Under the pieces are notes generated by a model, which did not search any database, was not told where the DNA came from, and saw only the letters and a program-made list of their open reading frames with translations. Below, in pieces: positions 1-10,879 of a stretch of 64,000 bases of DNA. The position numbers were made by a program, and so were the translations under genes. The stretch lies in NCBI RefSeq assembly GCF_900091955.1, contig NZ_FMDF01000138.1:87541-151540 (forward strand), read 5' to 3'. The DNA is from Streptomyces sp. Ncost-T10-10d (lineage in GTDB: Bacteria; Actinomycetota; Actinomycetes; Streptomycetales; Streptomycetaceae). How positions within the stretch are numbered: position 1 is the stretch's first letter; each line of letters begins with the position of its first letter.

Positions 1-194
1 TCATCGGTAAGCTCATCCCGGCCGGTACGGGTCTGTCCCGCTACCGCAACATCCGGGTCGAGCCGACCGAGGAAGCCAAGGCCGCGATGTACTCGGCCGT
101 CGGCTACGACGACATCGACTACTCGCCGTTCGGCACGGGCTCCGGCCAGGCCGTTCCGCTGGAGGACTACGACTACGGTCCGTACAACCAGTAA
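1..194 (+). CDS. rpoC: RNA polymerase beta' subunit, C-terminal end (partial)
   Basis: The window opens inside this gene; the first whole codon is at 3 and TAA is at 192-194. The 63 residues read [19 protein letters not shown] and end in an acidic, tyrosine-rich tail (DYDYGPYNQ) typical of actinobacterial RpoC. The protein is the large catalytic subunit of RNA polymerase. Its position immediately before the str operon is the conserved actinobacterial order. The 5' part lies outside the window. Confidence 0.95.
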
Positions 195-339
195 GCGAGT
201 CGCTTGATCGACCGGAGGGCGGCCACCCCGTATGCACAGGGTGGCCGCCCTTCGGCGTGTGCGAGCAGGCGTAAAGTCGATTCCGTCACGCATGGGTGAC
301 GGAGCATGGGGGATTAACGACCGTCCGGGGGAGATGCTT

Positions 340-867
340 GTGTCGTATCCGTCGAGGCAGCCCGACCGGCTGTCCGCGCAGAGCCCATCGATGCTGGCCT
401 CGCACGCGGAGCGCGAGCGCGCTGTCGATGTGCTGCGGGCCGGTTTCGCGGAGGGGCGTCTTGAGAGCGACGAGTTGGAGAAGCGGGTCGCGCGGGCCCA
501 CGCGGCTCGTACGGTGGGGGAGTTGACCCTTCTCGTCGGAGACCTGCCGCAGGGTCCCGCGTTCGCCCAGCCCACGCCCGCCGGATATTCCGGCGCCGCG
601 GTGCCGGCGACCTTCCTGCCCGCGCCGCAGCCCAGGACGAACGGCAAGGCCAAGGGTGCGATGATGTTCGGCGTACTGGCTCCGGTGACCGTGGTGACGG
701 GCGTGCCCGCGGTGGTTCTCGGGCACATGGCGCGCAAGGAGATACGCCGCGGCGACGAGCAGGGCGACGGCCTGGCGGTCGCCGGGCTCGTGCTGGGTTG
801 GGTGTCGATCGTCGGCTGGGCGTTGCTCCTGGCAGCGTTCGTCACAGCGGTACTCGTCACGCGCTGA
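340..867 (+). CDS. DUF1707 and DUF4190 domain membrane protein
   Basis: The 175-residue product has an N-terminal DUF1707-type segment (SHAERERAVDVLRAGFAEGRL, split here as SHAERERAVDV and LRAGFAEGRL, then ELEKRVARAHAARTVGEL). A proline-rich linker follows, then a DUF4190-like C-terminus with two hydrophobic segments (around VLAPVTVVTGVPAVVLG and VAGLVLGWVSIVGWALLL). DUF1707 is common in actinobacterial membrane proteins of unknown role. I chose the GTG at 340 because GGGGGAG at 327-333 lies 6 bases upstream; the in-frame ATG at 334 abuts that motif and one at 232 would add an unlikely leader. Function unknown. Confidence 0.8.
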   Translation: MSYPSRQPDRLSAQSPSMLASHAERERAVDVLRAGFAEGRLESDELEKRVARAHAARTVGELTLLVGDLPQGPAFAQPTPAGYSGAAVPATFLPAPQPRTNGKAKGAMMFGVLAPVTVVTGVPAVVLGHMARKEIRRGDEQGDGLAVAGLVLGWVSIVGWALLLAAFVTAVLVTR

Positions 868-908
868 GGCCGCCGACGCACGGCGTGTCGCCGTGGACAG
901 CATGTGTT

Positions 909-937
909 TTGACCGGAGTCGACGAGGTAGGTACGCT
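909..937 (+). promoter_or_regulatory. Probable str operon promoter (HrdB-type)
   Basis: TTGACC at 909-914 and TACGCT at 932-937 are separated by 17 bases, a near-consensus vegetative promoter. It lies about 195 bases before rpsL and in the only sizeable gap of the region. Transcription would start near 944 and give a leader of roughly 190 nt. Inferred from sequence only. Confidence 0.65.
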
Positions 938-1057
938 CAGACCTTGTGCCTGGGGTGTGCCTGGGCTCGTGTGCGTGTCCTCAACCGCATGGCGAGTCCG
1001 TCAGTGGCCACCGCAATCTGCGCTCCCTTCTGCCTTGCGGCAGGAGCCCGCAGCATT

Positions 1058-1087
1058 CGACACACCCGACCGCGTGGGTCGGTGACG
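1058..1087 (+). promoter_or_regulatory. Leader hairpin element shared with the S10 operon leader
   Basis: This 30-nt element matches positions 19970-19999, upstream of rpsJ, at 28 of 30 bases. It forms a 6-bp hairpin CCGACC/GGTCGG (1066-1071 with 1077-1082) around a GCGTG loop, with the flanks CGACAC and GACG also shared. It lies about 45 bases upstream of rpsL. Its role is unknown; co-regulation of the two ribosomal operons is an inference. Confidence 0.6.
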
Positions 1088-1131
1088 TTCCAGGTTAGTT
1101 TCACGAACGGCACACAGAAACCGGAGAAGTA

Positions 1132-1503
1132 GTGCCTACGATCCAGCAGCTGGTCCGGAAGGGCCGGCAGGACAAGGTCGAGAAGAACAAGACGCCCGCA
1201 CTCGAGGGTTCGCCCCAGCGCCGCGGCGTCTGCACGCGTGTGTTCACGACCACCCCGAAGAAGCCGAACTCGGCACTCCGTAAGGTCGCGCGTGTGCGTC
1301 TGACCTCCGGTATCGAGGTCACGGCCTACATCCCGGGTGAGGGACACAACCTGCAGGAGCACTCCATCGTGCTCGTGCGTGGTGGCCGTGTGAAGGACCT
1401 GCCGGGTGTTCGTTACAAGATCATCCGCGGCTCCCTTGACACCCAGGGTGTCAAGAACCGCAAGCAGGCCCGCAGCCGCTACGGCGCCAAGAAGGAGAAG
1501 TAA
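1132..1503 (+). CDS. rpsL: 30S ribosomal protein S12
   Basis: The 123-residue protein has full family length and the decoding-centre segment TPKKPNSALRK with Lys43 and the second conserved Lys88, the residues at which streptomycin-resistance changes occur in other bacteria; both are wild type here. S12 sits at the 30S A site and controls decoding accuracy. GTG start, preceded by GGAGAAG. First gene of the str operon, with only 2 bases to rpsG. Confidence 0.98.
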   Translation: MPTIQQLVRKGRQDKVEKNKTPALEGSPQRRGVCTRVFTTTPKKPNSALRKVARVRLTSGIEVTAYIPGEGHNLQEHSIVLVRGGRVKDLPGVRYKIIRGSLDTQGVKNRKQARSRYGAKKEK

Positions 1504-1505
1504 GA

Positions 1506-1976
1506 ATGCCTCGTAAGGGCCCCGCCCCGAAGCGCCCGGTCATCATCGACCCGGTCTACGGTTCTCCTCTTGTCACCTCGCTGATCAACAAGATCCTGCT
1601 CAACGGCAAGCGTTCCACTGCCGAGCGGATCGTGTACGGCGCCATGGAAGGCCTCCGCGAGAAGACCGGCAACGACCCGGTCATCACGCTGAAGCGCGCG
1701 CTTGAGAACGTCAAGCCCTCGCTCGAGGTCAAGTCCCGCCGTGTCGGTGGCGCCACCTACCAGGTGCCGATCGAGGTCAAGCCCGGTCGCGCCTCCACCC
1801 TCGCGCTGCGCTGGCTCGTGGGTTACTCCCGCGCCCGCCGCGAGAAGACCATGACCGAGCGCCTCATGAACGAGCTGCTCGACGCCTCCAACGGTCTTGG
1901 CGCTGCTGTCAAGAAGCGTGAGGACACCCACAAGATGGCCGAGTCCAACAAGGCCTTCGCGCACTACCGCTGGTAG
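1506..1976 (+). CDS. rpsG: 30S ribosomal protein S7
   Basis: The 156 residues match S7 throughout (PRKGPAPKRPV, YGSPLVTSLINKILLNGK, YQVPIEVKPGR, ending NKAFAHYRW). S7 nucleates assembly of the 30S head by binding the 3' domain of 16S rRNA and contacts the E site. In enteric bacteria S7 is the translational repressor of the str operon; whether that holds here cannot be seen. Length is normal and coupling to rpsL is tight. Confidence 0.98.
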   Translation: MPRKGPAPKRPVIIDPVYGSPLVTSLINKILLNGKRSTAERIVYGAMEGLREKTGNDPVITLKRALENVKPSLEVKSRRVGGATYQVPIEVKPGRASTLALRWLVGYSRARREKTMTERLMNELLDASNGLGAAVKKREDTHKMAESNKAFAHYRW

Positions 1977-2014
1977 TCGCTACCCACATCGAGACCGAGA
2001 GAAGACTGAGCCTT

Positions 2015-4141
<2,127 letters not shown>

Positions 4142-4183
4142 CTCTCCCGAGCTCACGCTTTAGGCTTGTCACCGGAGCCTGGT

Positions 4184-4225
4184 GGGGCATTCGTCGCAGA
4201 GCGCAAGCAATGCGGTGAATGCCCC
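4184..4225 (+). promoter_or_regulatory. Inverted repeat in the fusA-tuf leader
   Basis: GGGGCATTC (4184-4192) pairs perfectly with GAATGCCCC (4217-4225) across a 24-base loop in the 160-base fusA-tuf gap. No T tract follows, so a simple terminator is unlikely. The wide gap is compatible with a separate tuf promoter or leader control, which other Streptomyces have; the exact role here is not visible. Confidence 0.45.
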
Positions 4226-4301
4226 CGGCCCCGGCATCCCAGCAAAGATCACCTGGCGCCGATGAAGCAAGGCGTACAGAACCACTCCACAGGAGGACCC
4301 A

Positions 4302-5495
<1,194 letters not shown>

Positions 5496-5538
5496 TTACC
5501 TGACTGTCTGACCTGGTTGCTCCGCACAGAGCACCAAG

Positions 5539-5580
5539 AAGGGCCCCGGCCCGCCGCGCAAGCGGTGGACCGGGGCCCTT
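5539..5580 (+). terminator. Terminator after tuf
   Basis: AAGGGCCCCGG (5539-5549) and CCGGGGCCCTT (5570-5580) form an 11-bp perfect stem. It lies 44 bases after the tuf stop and between convergent genes, so it may act in both directions. Confidence 0.8.
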
Positions 5581-5599
5581 CGGCATGTTCTGAGACTTC

Positions 5600-7708
5600 T
5601 CAGGGGCGCCAGAGCCACGGCAGGGCGTCGACCCCCAGCGCCACCACCGTCGGCCGCCCGTCCCTGCCGACATGCAGCGCGGGCCCGTCCAGCGCCACCG
5701 ACCCCCGCTTCCGTACGGAGAGCCGCTCGGACGTACGGAGCTGGATCCGGCCCTTCTCGGTGCGGCCGAGCAGCACCGGGGCGTGCGGCGACCCGGCGGC
5801 GTACACCGGCCCGTACCCGTCGAAGCCCGGCCGGTCCTTGACCAGTCGCCCGTATCCGTCGATGCCGGTCTCGTCAGCCGCCTCCCCGGTCATGACGGTC
5901 GTCAGGCGGGCCTGCGCCGCCGCGCGGTAGAACAGCTCGACGGTCCCGTCCGCACCGGGCAGCGCGGCCGGGCCGTCCCCCGGCACCGGTACCCCGCTGA
6001 TCTGTGTGCGTGCGGTGACCTCATCCCCGGGCGTGTCCTGCGTCCAGTGATGCACCGCGTAACGGCCCGCTGCGAAGACATGGACACACCCCGTGTCGTC
6101 CACCACGGCGGTCAGCCCGTCCTGGACCTCGCCCCCGCCCGTGTCCCGCCACCCGCTCCACCGGCCGTCCGTGTCCCGTACCCGCGTACTGAGGCCCTTC
6201 TCCGCGTTCCGTACGAAGAGATGGACGCGCCCGTCGGGGGCGGCGACCGCGACCGGGACGCCGATCCGACGCCCGGCGTCATGGGCGCGCTCCGGGTTCC
6301 CCAGGCCCTGCCAGGCACGGAAACCGCCGCCCGGAGAGCGCTGCTCCAGGGCGACGATCTCGCGCTCGTTGTCCGCCCCGTGCCCGCTGAGCGCCGCGAA
6401 CCGCAGACCGAAGAGCAACTGCCGCCCGTCCGGCAGGGTCGCGCTGCCCAGGATCGGGGCGAGCGGGCCGCCGCCGAGGTCGTCCGGCGTGTCCCACACC
6501 CCGCTGTCCGGCGCGCTCTCGCGCCAGCGCACCGCCCTCAGCCCCAGCACCCCGTACGCGACGAGCCTGCCGTCCGCTTCGGCGCCGACGGCGGGCCGGG
6601 GTCCCGGGTAGCGATAGTGGGTGGACCGTACCCAGCCCTTGCGGTTGGTGAGCGGTCGGTTGCCGCCCACGCCGTAGTCCCCGCAGCCCGCGGGGTTGCC
6701 GCAGCGCCAGTCGATCGAACCCCCGTACGGCACCAGGTGCGAGGCCTTCTCCGCCAGCACGGCGGGCGGCAGATTCTTCGGCCAGTGCCGGTTGTAGTAG
6801 CCGCGGAACGCCGTGGTGGCGAAGCTCGGCACCCCGCCACCGTCCTCGGTGGCCCGCGCCACCCACCGGATCAGCGCCGTCCAGGTGAACAGCGCGGTCG
6901 CGGTGTGGTCGGGGTGGTCGGAGTAGCCCTGCTGCTCGCTGTCCCGGCGGCGGACGACTTCGCTGCTGTGCTGGATGTCGGGGTCCGGGTCCATGGTGTG
7001 CACGGCGGTCGGCCGGAACCGGTCGAACAGCCCGACCAGGACATCGATCAGCCCGTCGTAGGTGTACGAACCCACCCGCTGCAACGGGGAGCCGTCGGCG
7101 ACGACGGTCGGCAGGACGAGCCTCCTGTCCTGCCAGAGGCTGGGCAGCCCGAGACGCCCGTACGAGGTGTGCATGGCCGTGTTGATGAAGATCAGCTGCA
7201 CCTCGCGGCCGCCGTTGCTGAGGCTGTTGATCTCGGCGCGGTGGTTGCCGTGCAGGCCGATGACGGACTTCTGCCAGTCCGTGAACCTGCCCAGGCCCAG
7301 CAGCGTCGCGTACGCCTGCCGGAGCCCCTGATGGCGGGAGGAGGAGTACGCGGCCTTGTCGGGGGCGGGCTGCGGGCGGCCGGGCGCACGGTTGATGCCG
7401 GTGGCCTCGCCCGCCGTCAGATAGACACAGACCAGCGGCGTTCCGGTGTCGAGGGCCTGCTGCGTGTCCGGGTTCATGAAGTACAGGTCGTCGTCCGGGT
7501 GGGCGAGGATCTGCATCATCAGGGCCCGGTGCGAGGTGCTGATCGGCAGGCCGGGCGTCGGGTCCGCGGTGGGATTGCGGCGGCGTGGCGGCGAAGGCGC
7601 GGTGCAGGCGCTGAGGGCTGCCGGGCTCATTGCGACGGCCGCCGCCGTCAGCAGAGTGCGCCGCGGCACTCCTGTGCGAGATGCGCGCAACGCAGGTCGA
7701 TCCGTCAC
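5600..7708 (-). CDS. PIG-L family deacetylase, Tat-type lipoprotein with beta-propeller-like C-terminus
   Basis: The 702-residue exported protein begins with a twin-arginine signal (PRRTLL) and a lipobox LSAC at Cys35, so it is probably a membrane-anchored lipoprotein. The PIG-L/LmbE zinc site HPDDD is at residues 70-74, with a second HPDHTA segment around residue 250. This family removes acetyl groups from N-acetylglucosamine conjugates. The C-terminal 350 residues have repeated 'DGR..LF..' and 'W..' units like a sialidase-type propeller, perhaps for sugar binding. Monocistronic and convergent with tuf. Substrate unknown. Confidence 0.85.
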   Translation of the reverse strand: MTDRPALRASRTGVPRRTLLTAAAVAMSPAALSACTAPSPPRRRNPTADPTPGLPISTSHRALMMQILAHPDDDLYFMNPDTQQALDTGTPLVCVYLTAGEATGINRAPGRPQPAPDKAAYSSSRHQGLRQAYATLLGLGRFTDWQKSVIGLHGNHRAEINSLSNGGREVQLIFINTAMHTSYGRLGLPSLWQDRRLVLPTVVADGSPLQRVGSYTYDGLIDVLVGLFDRFRPTAVHTMDPDPDIQHSSEVVRRRDSEQQGYSDHPDHTATALFTWTALIRWVARATEDGGGVPSFATTAFRGYYNRHWPKNLPPAVLAEKASHLVPYGGSIDWRCGNPAGCGDYGVGGNRPLTNRKGWVRSTHYRYPGPRPAVGAEADGRLVAYGVLGLRAVRWRESAPDSGVWDTPDDLGGGPLAPILGSATLPDGRQLLFGLRFAALSGHGADNEREIVALEQRSPGGGFRAWQGLGNPERAHDAGRRIGVPVAVAAPDGRVHLFVRNAEKGLSTRVRDTDGRWSGWRDTGGGEVQDGLTAVVDDTGCVHVFAAGRYAVHHWTQDTPGDEVTARTQISGVPVPGDGPAALPGADGTVELFYRAAAQARLTTVMTGEAADETGIDGYGRLVKDRPGFDGYGPVYAAGSPHAPVLLGRTEKGRIQLRTSERLSVRKRGSVALDGPALHVGRDGRPTVVALGVDALPWLWRP

Positions 7709-7879
7709 ACCGTGCTCCGTCCACTTCCCCCGCAGCGGGCGGCGGTGCGGCCCTGTGCTGCGTACCGAATGCGTGCAGACGGCGGCGGGGGCCGGCCGCT
7801 GCTGCGGGGGGATAGACGGAGATTCCCAGGGGTGGGTTGCCTGGGTTTCTACGGGTGTGGGCCGAAGGGCCCGGACGGC

Positions 7880-8338
7880 CTAGCGTGTGGGCGTGCGCAC
7901 CATGAACACGTCGATCGGGTCCTGTCGTTCCTCGGTGAACCCGTGCCGTTCGTAGAGCGCGCGGGCGGCGCTGCCCTGCAGCACGTCCAGGCGGACGGCC
8001 ATGCCCTCCTCATCGGCCCGCGCGAGCAGCGAGCGCAGCACGGCGGTGCCGATGCCACGGCCCTGGAGGGTGGGGGAGAGGTAGAAGTTCTCCAGCCACA
8101 GCCCGTCCTCGACCGGCCGCAGGGTGACGCAGCCCGCGAACTCGCCGTCCGCGACGACGACCGAGGTGTGCTCCGGTGCGTAGACGTCCCGCAGCCGCTG
8201 CCGTACGCGGTGCTCGTCGTAGCGCCCGAGTCGCTCCAGGTCGGGGCGCATCACGGTGGCCCTCAGCTCGGCAATCGCCTCGATGTCCTTGAGCCGGGCG
8301 GGGCGCAGGGCCCAGGCCGCGGTGGTACGTGCGGGCAT
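7880..8338 (-). CDS. GNAT family N-acetyltransferase
   Basis: The 152-residue protein is a single GNAT domain. The acetyl-CoA-binding motif A is FYLSPTLQGRGIGTAVL (about residues 92-108), followed by ALYERHGF, the usual motif B ending. It transfers an acetyl group from acetyl-CoA to an amine; the substrate cannot be told from sequence. It is transcribed towards the PIG-L gene with a 171-base gap between them that should hold the latter's promoter. Confidence 0.85.
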   Translation of the reverse strand: MPARTTAAWALRPARLKDIEAIAELRATVMRPDLERLGRYDEHRVRQRLRDVYAPEHTSVVVADGEFAGCVTLRPVEDGLWLENFYLSPTLQGRGIGTAVLRSLLARADEEGMAVRLDVLQGSAARALYERHGFTEERQDPIDVFMVRTPTR

Positions 8339-8443
8339 GGCCGGAGTCTGTCAGAGGCTGAACGCTGGGGCCGATTCGGGGCACTGACCGGGCAGGCTCA
8401 GGATCTGCGGAGAAGTCCCTCGGGGCCCGGTCAGCCAGCGAAG

Positions 8444-8773
8444 GTGCAGCTCGCGGTCCTGGATGCCGGGGCCAAGGACCTGCGGGCCCGGCTGGGGCAC
8501 AGGGACATGGCACTGCTGGGGTCGGTGGTCCGCCTGCACCGTGAGCTTCCGTACGGGCCCGGCGCGGTCACCGTCGCCGGGTACTTCGACGACCGGGACG
8601 GCCGCAGGGCGCGCAGGGTCAGGATGTCCCTGGACGAGCGCGACTACGGCAAGGCGGCCGAGGCCCACCGCCGGGGTGACGAGGTCATAGTGCGGGGTGA
8701 CGTCACGGCCCAGAGCGGGGTCGCCGGGATGGAGAACATCGTTTCGTTCACGGTGCACCATGTGTCCGAGTGA
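8444..8773 (+). CDS. Small hypothetical protein, possibly a truncated gene
   Basis: From a GTG at 8444 the frame gives about 109 residues with credible composition (LLGSVVRLHRELPYGPGAV, VTVAGYFDDRDGRRARRVRM, VIVRGDV). The alternation of short beta-like segments resembles the OB-like C-terminal part of longer Streptomyces hypothetical proteins, so this may be a 3' remnant whose 5' part was lost. The frame stays open far upstream only as antisense of the GNAT gene. No clear ribosome binding site. Function unknown. Confidence 0.4.
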   Translation: MQLAVLDAGAKDLRARLGHRDMALLGSVVRLHRELPYGPGAVTVAGYFDDRDGRRARRVRMSLDERDYGKAAEAHRRGDEVIVRGDVTAQSGVAGMENIVSFTVHHVSE

Positions 8774-8917
8774 GACGGCGGGCTCGTTCCGTTCCTGTTG
8801 TCCGACCTCGCCCGTACGCTGGACCGACAGGGGGGATCCTCACCGCCCGGGAGCTCCGAGGATGTCGATGCGGGCGTGCGGCTCTAGGGTGGCGACGAGG
8901 ACCAGAGGGGACCGACC

Positions 8918-9379
8918 ATGGCAACCGTGCACGACGTAGCCGCGTACATCCTGCTGAAGGCCGCACCGATGTCGGCCATGAAGCTGCAGAAACTCTGCTA
9001 TTTCTCCTACGGCTATCACCTGGCCTGGGAGGACCGCCCGCTGTTTGCCGAGCGTTTCGAGGCGTGGGCCAACGGGCCGGTCGCGCCGGAGCTGTACAGC
9101 AAGCACCGCGGCCGCTTCGAGCTGAAGCGCGGGGACATCGAGGGTGATCCGGCCGAGCTGGACAACCAGGAGAAGGAATCGGTCGACATCGTGCTGGAGA
9201 ACATGCGCGTGTACTCCGCGCATGAGCTGTCCGAGATGACGCATCGGACCGGCCCGTGGGTCGAGGCCCGCGGCCGGGCCCAGGCGCCGGATCTGGAGCG
9301 GAGCAACGAGACGTTGCTCGATGAGGACATCGCCGACTTCTTCGGTGCGCTGGCCGAGCACGAGGAGCACAACGACTGA
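8918..9379 (+). CDS. Panacea (DUF4065, SocA-like) antitoxin-type protein
   Basis: The 153 residues match the Panacea/DUF4065 domain: AAYILLKAAPMSAMKLQKL near the start, then CYFSYGYHLAW, PLFAERFEAWANGPVAPELY, and a C-terminal segment with THRTGPW. Proteins of this family neutralise diverse toxins encoded beside them. The stop overlaps the start of the next gene (TGATG at 9377-9381), the usual coupling for a toxin-antitoxin pair. AGGGGA lies 8 bases before the ATG. Direct neutralising activity is inferred. Confidence 0.85.
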   Translation: MATVHDVAAYILLKAAPMSAMKLQKLCYFSYGYHLAWEDRPLFAERFEAWANGPVAPELYSKHRGRFELKRGDIEGDPAELDNQEKESVDIVLENMRVYSAHELSEMTHRTGPWVEARGRAQAPDLERSNETLLDEDIADFFGALAEHEEHND

Positions 9380-9848
9380 TGCCCAAGGGGGGGGGGCCAA
9401 GAAGAAATTGGCGCTCCCGCCCAGCGGGGCGGCGCGAGAGAAGCGGATCGGTGGTGTCCGGTTACTTCTGTCGGGCGCGGCCACTTCGGACGACCGGGTG
9501 TGCTGGCGGTTCAGCCACGTCGACCACGGCGGTCCCTGGGGATTCGACCGGATGGATTCGGCCACGTTGTGTGAGGTGCTGGCCAAGCTTCGGGACTGCG
9601 AGACGATGACTCTCAACGAGTTACGCAGGACTGGTGACTTCTTCAAGGAGTACGAACTGCCCGGCGGCCTGTGCAAGGAGGCCGTGGCGCGGCTGGCTGC
9701 CATCGGCTTCGATGACGCGTCGAAGATCCAGCGTCTGCGGTTCACCGGCACCCAGCGGTTATACGGATTTCTGACCGGCAACATCTTCCACGTGTTGTGG
9801 TGGGATCCGCTCCACGAGGTGTATCCGTCGAACCTCAAGCACACCTGA
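9379..9848 (+). CDS. Putative toxin partner of the Panacea protein, frameshifted at a G10 tract
   Basis: The coupled ATG at 9379 reads MPKGGG and then loses frame at ten consecutive G (9387-9396). The meaningful frame resumes at 9396: AKKKLALPPSGAAREKRIGG, then FSHVDHGGPWGF, FTGTQRLYGFL and VFHVLWWDPLHEVYPS, about 151 residues. Eight or eleven G would join the frames. A TTG at 9408 could also start the protein in frame. The family is not named; the closing 'VLWWDP.H..YP' recalls small proteins paired with antitoxins. Three TTA codons (9462, 9621, 9759) are exceptional here. It could be a pseudogene, a phase-variable gene or a base-calling error. Confidence 0.6.
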
Positions 9849-9873
9849 CCGTGCCGTCCGTCCACCGGACGAC

Positions 9874-10266
9874 GTGGTCTTCTCTGCGGGCACCCCTTGT
9901 TCACGGCCGTCGGCCGTCTCAGCGCTCAGCTATGCCGTGCAGGCGTACCGATTCACCGTCAACGTCCGCAAGACCCGGATCGTGCCGCCGGGTGCCCGCC
10001 GGTCGGTGCTCGGTATTCTGGTCGACGGTGACACTCTGCGCCTCACTCCCGACTTCAAGTCACGGGTCCTCGGCCACCTGTACGGCATCGAGAAGTTCGG
10101 GCTCCGTGCCCACCAGCAACACCGCGACTTCGCGTCCCTCGCGGGCCTGGTGCACCACGTCGATGGCCTCATCGCCTACGCGCTCGGCACGGAGTCCGCG
10201 TGGGCCGAGCCGGTGCGGGAGCGGTGGCGGTCGATCCTGGACACACAGGGCCGGCCACTCGGCTGA
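9874..10266 (+). pseudogene. Reverse transcriptase C-terminal remnant (retron/group II-like)
   Basis: The 130-residue frame contains YRFTVNVRKTRIVPPGARRS, i.e. the RT motif-6/7 region 'N..KTRIVPPGAR' followed by VLGILVDGD and RLTPDF. This is characteristic of bacterial RTs of the retron/group II class just after the catalytic core. The YADD motif, the palm and all N-terminal parts are absent, so it cannot be active. It begins only 25 bases after the putative toxin gene, as debris of a mobile or defence island. Confidence 0.6.
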
Positions 10267-10343
10267 GAGCGGTACCGCAGTGCGGCGTCAGCCCTTTGTC
10301 GTCGAGGGCGGAGTACCCCAGTGGCAGAGCGGGCCCTCACCGC

Positions 10344-10378
10344 GTCGCCTCCCAGGGCAGGGCTCCCTGGGAGGCGAC
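10344..10378. terminator. Perfect 14-bp inverted repeat between convergent units
   Basis: GTCGCCTCCCAGGG (10344-10357) and CCCTGGGAGGCGAC (10365-10378) enclose a 7-base loop. It lies between the RT remnant (plus) and the 3' end of the lipoprotein gene (minus), so a bidirectional terminator is the simplest reading. It could instead belong to the lost RT element. Confidence 0.6.
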
Positions 10379-10397
10379 TCCGGCGCATCCGGTACGG

Positions 10398-10835
10398 CTA
10401 CTCCGTCGACGATGTCGACTTGCCGGATGGAGCCGGCCTGTCAGTGAAGACGGTCAGGTGCCACGTGCCGTGCACTCTCACCACGCTGAAGGAGTCCTGC
10501 GTTGTCCTGCCGGACTTCTCCTTCGCTGTCAGCTTTGCCGATCCGGCATCTGGCCCCATGTCGAGGTCGATCTGAACTTCCGTGATCGAGAGTCCTCGAC
10601 CGCCCTTGTCGGCGAGGATCCGACCGGCTTCCCGGCGGGCCCGGGAGTCGTCAGGAACGCCACCTACTTCGATCAGGTGATCCGCATCGCGTGAATTCAA
10701 AGCATCCACGTAGGACTCGACCGCGTTGCGGGCGCCTTTCTTGGCCTCTTCGATGCTGTCTGAACCGTTACTGGAGCCACACGCGGACAAAAGCAGTGCT
10801 GCCGATATCGCGGTGACGAGCTGCCGTCGCTGCAT
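10398..10835 (-). CDS. Small secreted lipoprotein
   Basis: From the ATG at 10835 (MQRRQLVTAISAALLLSACG) the protein has 145 residues with a Sec signal and lipobox LSAC. GGGAGG lies 6 bases upstream, which decides this start over one 22 codons further out. The mature part has a 'AVESYVDALNSRDADHL' helix and a closing 'WHLTVFTD' strand, as in small DUF4878/NTF2-like lipoproteins. It follows the amidase gene by 44 bases and is probably co-transcribed. Function unknown. Confidence 0.75.
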   Translation of the reverse strand: MQRRQLVTAISAALLLSACGSSNGSDSIEEAKKGARNAVESYVDALNSRDADHLIEVGGVPDDSRARREAGRILADKGGRGLSITEVQIDLDMGPDAGSAKLTAKEKSGRTTQDSFSVVRVHGTWHLTVFTDRPAPSGKSTSSTE

Positions 10836-10879
10836 TGTTCCTCCCCGGAATGTCACGCGAGGCCCCCGTGGCGAACCTG

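Noticed and set aside
5672..8773. A 1033-codon open frame opposite the PIG-L and GNAT genes.
   Set aside because: It is antisense to two good genes and has Arg/Pro/Gly-rich nonsense composition; only its last ~109 codons, beyond those genes, are kept as a possible small gene.
10309..10390. A tRNA-like stretch (GGCGGAGTACCCCAGTGGCA and AGAGC).
   Set aside because: It has a D-loop-like GTGGCAGAGC but no matching acceptor, anticodon or T stems; the following sequence is a 14-bp hairpin.
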